Shown here one piece after another: positions 60,301 through 64,000 of a DNA stretch of 64,000 nt. The notes under the pieces are model-generated. The model was not told where the DNA came from, made no database searches, and was given only the letters and a program-made list of their open reading frames with translations. The stretch is taken from contig NC_060020.1 of the NCBI RefSeq assembly GCF_021134715.1, forward strand, positions 6,138,001-6,202,000. The letters are read 5' to 3'. Both the position numbers and the translations under genes were made by a program. The first letter of the stretch is position 1. Each line of letters starts with the position of its first letter. This DNA is from Daphnia pulex (Eukaryota; Arthropoda; Branchiopoda; Diplostraca; Daphniidae).

Positions 60301-62522
60301 TTGTTCCTCTTGCGCCGACCTTTTAATCCGTTAGGTTCTGCAGTCGTCATAAATATCTTTAAAGAAGAAGAAGTCGAAGGGGGTTGGAAGGAATTTGTGT
60401 TTCAACATTCCGTCCAGTCACTTTGGGGTCATTTGTCGTAAAAGAAGAATTCTTTTTTCCTTCCTTTAGACAGAAGAAGAAGGAGATCCTGACGAATTCC
60501 CTTTCTTTCCCACACGTAATCGATGCCTGCTGTGTTATAATTTCATTTCGAAAGTTGTCGACTGGCTCTCGACGTGAGGCTCGTTGAAAGATGGTCCAAG
60601 CACAAAATGGAGGGGGTCTTACGAATTGGAAATTGGGTCTAATGAGCCGCTCGGTCGGGGGGTAGAACCCCCCAAAAAATTTATACGCATTTTCTTGTCG
60701 GCACCTAGGGACGAAGAAAAACCTTTTTAGTGGACCAGGGGAAAATGATTTTTCATGAAATAAACGTGTGAGACTTTGGTGGACATCATAACGTTTATTT
60801 TTAAAAGCAGCAACGCAGTGATAGAAAGGCTCCAGTGATGAAATCACACACACACAAACAGGTATGCAGACATATTGGCGCGCACCTGTCAAAAGTTCCC
60901 CCGACGCCGACCTTTTTGGGTTTAGTGATTGGCATTGGGCCTTGCTCTGCTGAGGGGTGAAATGATTTTCGGTCTAGTGTATAAGAAGTAAGAGATGTCG
61001 CTCCTTTTTGTATTTATTTGGGTTTGTTTTTTCCCTATATCTTGGCGAGAAGAGGTACACACGCGAGCAAATCAATGGTTTTGAACGTTTGTCTTGGCTG
61101 GTTGTTATCATCATGGGACCCGAGTCAGAAGAAAAAAATAAAACCCGCAGTGTAATCATCTCTCAAAGCACCGAAAGAGGAGGAGGGAAAAGTTTCTTTC
61201 AAAGTCACGAAGAGCGGCGAAAAAATACAGGAAAAAATTCCAGCGAATGAGAGTCGAGAGGTGACCACCACCATTTGGTAAGGGGGGGCCCTTTGGTCAA
61301 CCTTTGGGCCGGCACATTCCATTTTGGAACCAACTTCAAGGGGAGGTTGTGGCCCGTCCTCCCTCTTCTTCTTCTCTTTTTTTCGCGGCGTGATGGATGG
61401 TGGCCATTTTTCTTTTCCTTTTTCGGCTCTCTCCCCCCTGGATGACCTGCTGGATCTTCCATCATAGAGATGCAGATCATCCAGATCCATGCCCCAATGT
61501 TGTTTACACTGGGCTGCTGCTGCCGATGGATCCAACTTTCTCTTCTTTGTCATTGGTCGACTCCTCCTTGGCACAAAATTCTTCTTATTCCAATTACCCA
61601 AGCGATTAGCTTTCGCCAATACTCTCACCAAGTGTGACATTTTAACTTGATTATATTGAATTCAAAAAATAAAAACCTGCTGGATGTGTATACCTGCGGA
61701 GAGAGAAAAACACAAGAATCTTTTTCTTTTTCTTTCTTTTAGGGATAAATCAGTCTAGATCCGACACGGGGGGGAATTATCCCCTTTTTGGCTTATAAGA
61801 ATTTCGCCGCTTTACAAGAAACATTTCTGGTTGTCTCGTAAATTGCCCTTTTTTTTCTCTTTTCAACTTTTTTACTGCGCACTACTACTACTACACGTAC
61901 AGATAAGATAAGAAACAAAGTCAAGGAGCCACACCAACAAAGAGAAACAAAACACAACTGAATCTTTTTAGATATTTCGGTTTCATCAAGGCCCCTGATT
62001 GAAGGTTAATTGACGTTTTTATACATCTCCTGGAAACAATAAATTTCGACCTGATTGTTTTTGTGCCCTTTTTGTTTTGACTCGAGACCCTGCGGTTGGA
62101 TTATGATACTCTTGAAAAAACCCCATAAAATGTTGTCGCTGGGTCGCGCCCTTGTCAGATTCTTTTCGTCTTATCTTTTGTTTTTCCGTCCACCTTTTTT
62201 GTTTTGTTTTTGATTCTTTTGGAGAGTTGCCCCTGAATGTTTCTGCCATTGCCTTGGCCGTCAAATAAATTTCATTCTTTGGACAAATCACAGGTCTGGG
62301 AAATGCTGCTGCTGGGCAAACTTGGATGGGACGTGTCGGGCGTGACGGCCTTTGACTTTGTCGACCACCTGATGGAGCGCCTCGATCTGTCGTCATCTTC
62401 TTCCTCCTCTCCAGTCACAAACAGCAGCGGCCGTCATGTCCTCCAGTCGACGGGATCCGTCAGAGACAGCGCCACCGTTCTCCGCGCTCACGCCCTCACC
62501 TACGTCAGCCTCTGCTGCACAG
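57307..62522 (+). CDS. CycD: D-type cyclin, first three coding exons (3' end outside the window)
   Basis: Exons 57307-57528, 57829-58050 and 62294-62522 join in phase and give the first 224 aa. Cyclin D activates CDK4/6 to phosphorylate Rb in G1. The N-terminus has LLLCADACPEV, a degenerate form of the Rb-binding LxCxE motif (LLCAD). The cyclin box follows: LQPYMRRVVTTWMLEVTEEQ with the MLEV-xEEQ signature, CEEQVFPLAVNLLDRFLAL, CQLQLLGCVCLLTASKLRQC, and VYYTDYSVTPAQIRVWEMLL. The second cyclin fold starts with LGKLGWDVSGVTAFDFVDHL and is interrupted by a Ser-rich insert (SSSSSSSPVTNSSG) before VLRAHALTYVSLCCT. The last donor is GTAAAC at 62523, and the following FA-xxPP-type exon was not found before 64000. 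Intron 2 is 4.2 kb. Confidence 0.93.
58051..62293 (+). other. Large intron 2 of cyclin D
   Basis: It has a GT-AG intron with low-complexity content: a G run at about 58484-58494, AC at about 58914-58928, TA at about 59045-59059, CTT at about 59184-59199 and GTA at about 60060-60073. Two minus-strand open frames of 177 and 171 codons (60359-60892 and 61125-61640) have biased composition and no splice or family support. An intron this long beside introns of 60-300 bp elsewhere suggests regulatory content, which is inference. Confidence 0.6.
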
Positions 62523-64000
62523 GTAAACATCCCAAACTTTTTATTCTCATCTCATCTTATGTTAGGGGGTCAATCAAAGTTCTTTTGCCGAGCGAAAATT
62601 TTAAAAAGAATGTATCTACACGCTGCGGTGAACGAAGCAGATGATCCCGGCCGAACCAGCCCGAGCAGCTGTTTCATCTTTTATTTTTTCCCCTCTTCTC
62701 TCTCTCTACTATTATTGTAATCATGAAAAAAGCGATCCATTCAAAGAGCGTTTCGTGTGGAACACACGCACCAATAGCGCAGCAGCAGACCCCCCCTTCC
62801 CCCATTTTACATGGACAGATGTTTATACATTGGAGCTATTCGATGCCTCCACACAGCCCAGCAGTACTATACACATACAGTCAAGTATCCCCCCTCTCTC
62901 TAGTTAAAGTTTCTGTTTGGGCCCCCCTCTCTCAATTTTTATTTTGTAATGGCAGACACACGAAATGTCTGTGCGTCTATACGTATTGATGGATCATAAC
63001 ATGCGAAAAAGAACTTTTGTGAGGGATCATGTTTTCAGGGTTCTCCTCATCTCTCAACCTTCAGTGTTGACTTTGGCAGATTGAATATTCAAATGAGCTT
63101 TTAATATTACAACGATGAGAAATTGCGCGAAACTCGAAAGAAAAAATCTGTCTGGCTGAAATTGATTGGTCAAGCGCAAACTTTTTTAAAAAATTGGGTT
63201 TTCTTGAAAAGAACATCCCATGCACCGTCTTTTTCTTCTTCTTGTTTGTATTTTTGTTTGCGCAATGGAAGCAATCAACCGACAAAGTTGAATAAGAGCG
63301 CACACACACCACCTGTCAAACGCGCAACCGAATAGTAAGAAAAGAAAAATTCGCTTTTTTTAAGTTTGCGCTTGGTGAGGTTCTATAGAGAGGTCAAGAG
63401 ATGTTGTGTAGGTGTAGGATAAGAAACCAGAGGCCCCAGCAGCGGCGGAAATGCCACATTAGCGTTGAGGCGCCGCTTCTTCTTCTTCTTCTCCCGCGGT
63501 CATACGAGCTCGGGCCCTCCCAAGAAAGTATGCTTCACTTGTTTATTTGTTCTCTTCTTCTTCTTCTTCTTTTTGGTCCCTCACATTCCAGCCAACTAAT
63601 TTGCCTTGTCTCTCTCTCTCCCCCTCCTATTCTTTTTGCTCACACAAGTCTCTTGATCATGTTATGGCCCCAAGAAAAGTAATAGGCCTATGTGGGGGGA
63701 AAAGAAGAAGTAGGAGGAGCCCCTATAGACCCATCTGTGAGGATGTACATAGGCCTCTGGTGGTTTTCATTCATTGTTTTTTTTTTAATCTTTTTGGCCA
63801 GGGATTTTTTATTTTTCTTGTTGTTTTGTGAATGGAAGAAAACAAAACTTGGAAGAAAAAAGTTGTGAGCGCCTCGATGATTACAGAACCGTAGGCCTGA
63901 TGATGATAATAATAACAACATGAGGGGTCCCTATCAAATACAAAAGGCCGACCAACTCAGACACTCCCCACAATCGGACAAACGAACGCGATCGTTTCAA
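62523..64000 (+). other. Start of cyclin D intron 3 (runs past the window)
   Basis: No exon continuing the cyclin box was found up to the end of the window. The sequence is rich in CT and TTC runs. The open frames on both strands are low in complexity. Confidence 0.5.

Noticed and set aside
60359-60892. 177-codon minus-strand open frame in cyclin D intron 2
   Set aside because: Biased Phe/Arg/Pro composition, no domain, no splice or polyA support; it lies in a plus-strand intron.
61125-61640. 171-codon minus-strand open frame with Lys/Glu-rich middle
   Set aside because: The composition follows from CTT/TTC runs and no family resemblance was seen.
1-64000. CRISPR arrays, rRNA genes, complete tRNA genes
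   Set aside because: No regularly spaced repeat-spacer pattern, no rRNA core sequences and no full cloverleaf were seen on either strand.

Overview
The window is a stretch of animal nuclear genome, most likely from a branchiopod crustacean of the Daphnia type. The evidence is compact GT-AG introns (often 60-100 bp), a dense block of housekeeping genes of arthropod type, an RPL23A with the long Ala/Lys/Pro N-terminal extension known from arthropods, and A/T-rich spacers full of homopurine and microsatellite runs. The species is inferred. No bacterial operon, viral gene, rRNA or CRISPR was seen.

Layout. (1) 1-21.2 kb is almost gene-free and low in complexity. It contains one convincing exon (9821-9921, minus) encoding the start of a PET-type Cys-rich motif, so much of it is probably intron or regulatory DNA of a large PET/LIM gene running right to left. 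(2) 21.2-33.8 kb is a tight gene block: tafazzin (+), ribosomal protein L23A (-) with two related C/D-box snoRNA candidates in its introns, a TMEM121-like membrane protein (+), a small secreted Tyr/Gly-rich protein (+), Maelstrom of the piRNA pathway (+), and the SRP receptor alpha subunit (-). Maelstrom and SRPRA are tail to tail, with polyadenylation signals about 40 bp apart. (3) 34-47.5 kb is a transposon-rich island. It contains two near-identical inverted copies of an ~866-bp TA-flanked element and a foldback element built from GACACTGGCTACCC units. A 3.5-kb transposon-like unit carrying two genes has inserted into one arm of that foldback. The island also holds a decayed VPS28 copy with an intron, tRNA-like SINE fragments and broken ORFs. 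(4) 47.8-48.35 kb holds a small DUF5522 (C1orf53-like) gene (-). (5) 48.4-57.3 kb is non-coding spacer. (6) 57.3 kb to the end holds the first three coding exons of a D-type cyclin (+), with a 4.2-kb intron 2; its 3' end lies outside the window.

The host genes are mostly unrelated housekeeping functions: cardiolipin remodelling, translation, ER targeting, piRNA silencing and the G1 cell cycle. The most unusual part is the nested structure at 36.75-41.04 kb, where the intact opposite arm of the foldback shows the empty site of the inserted unit. All exon models come from reading splice sites and frames by eye and from remembered family sequences; no database search was run.
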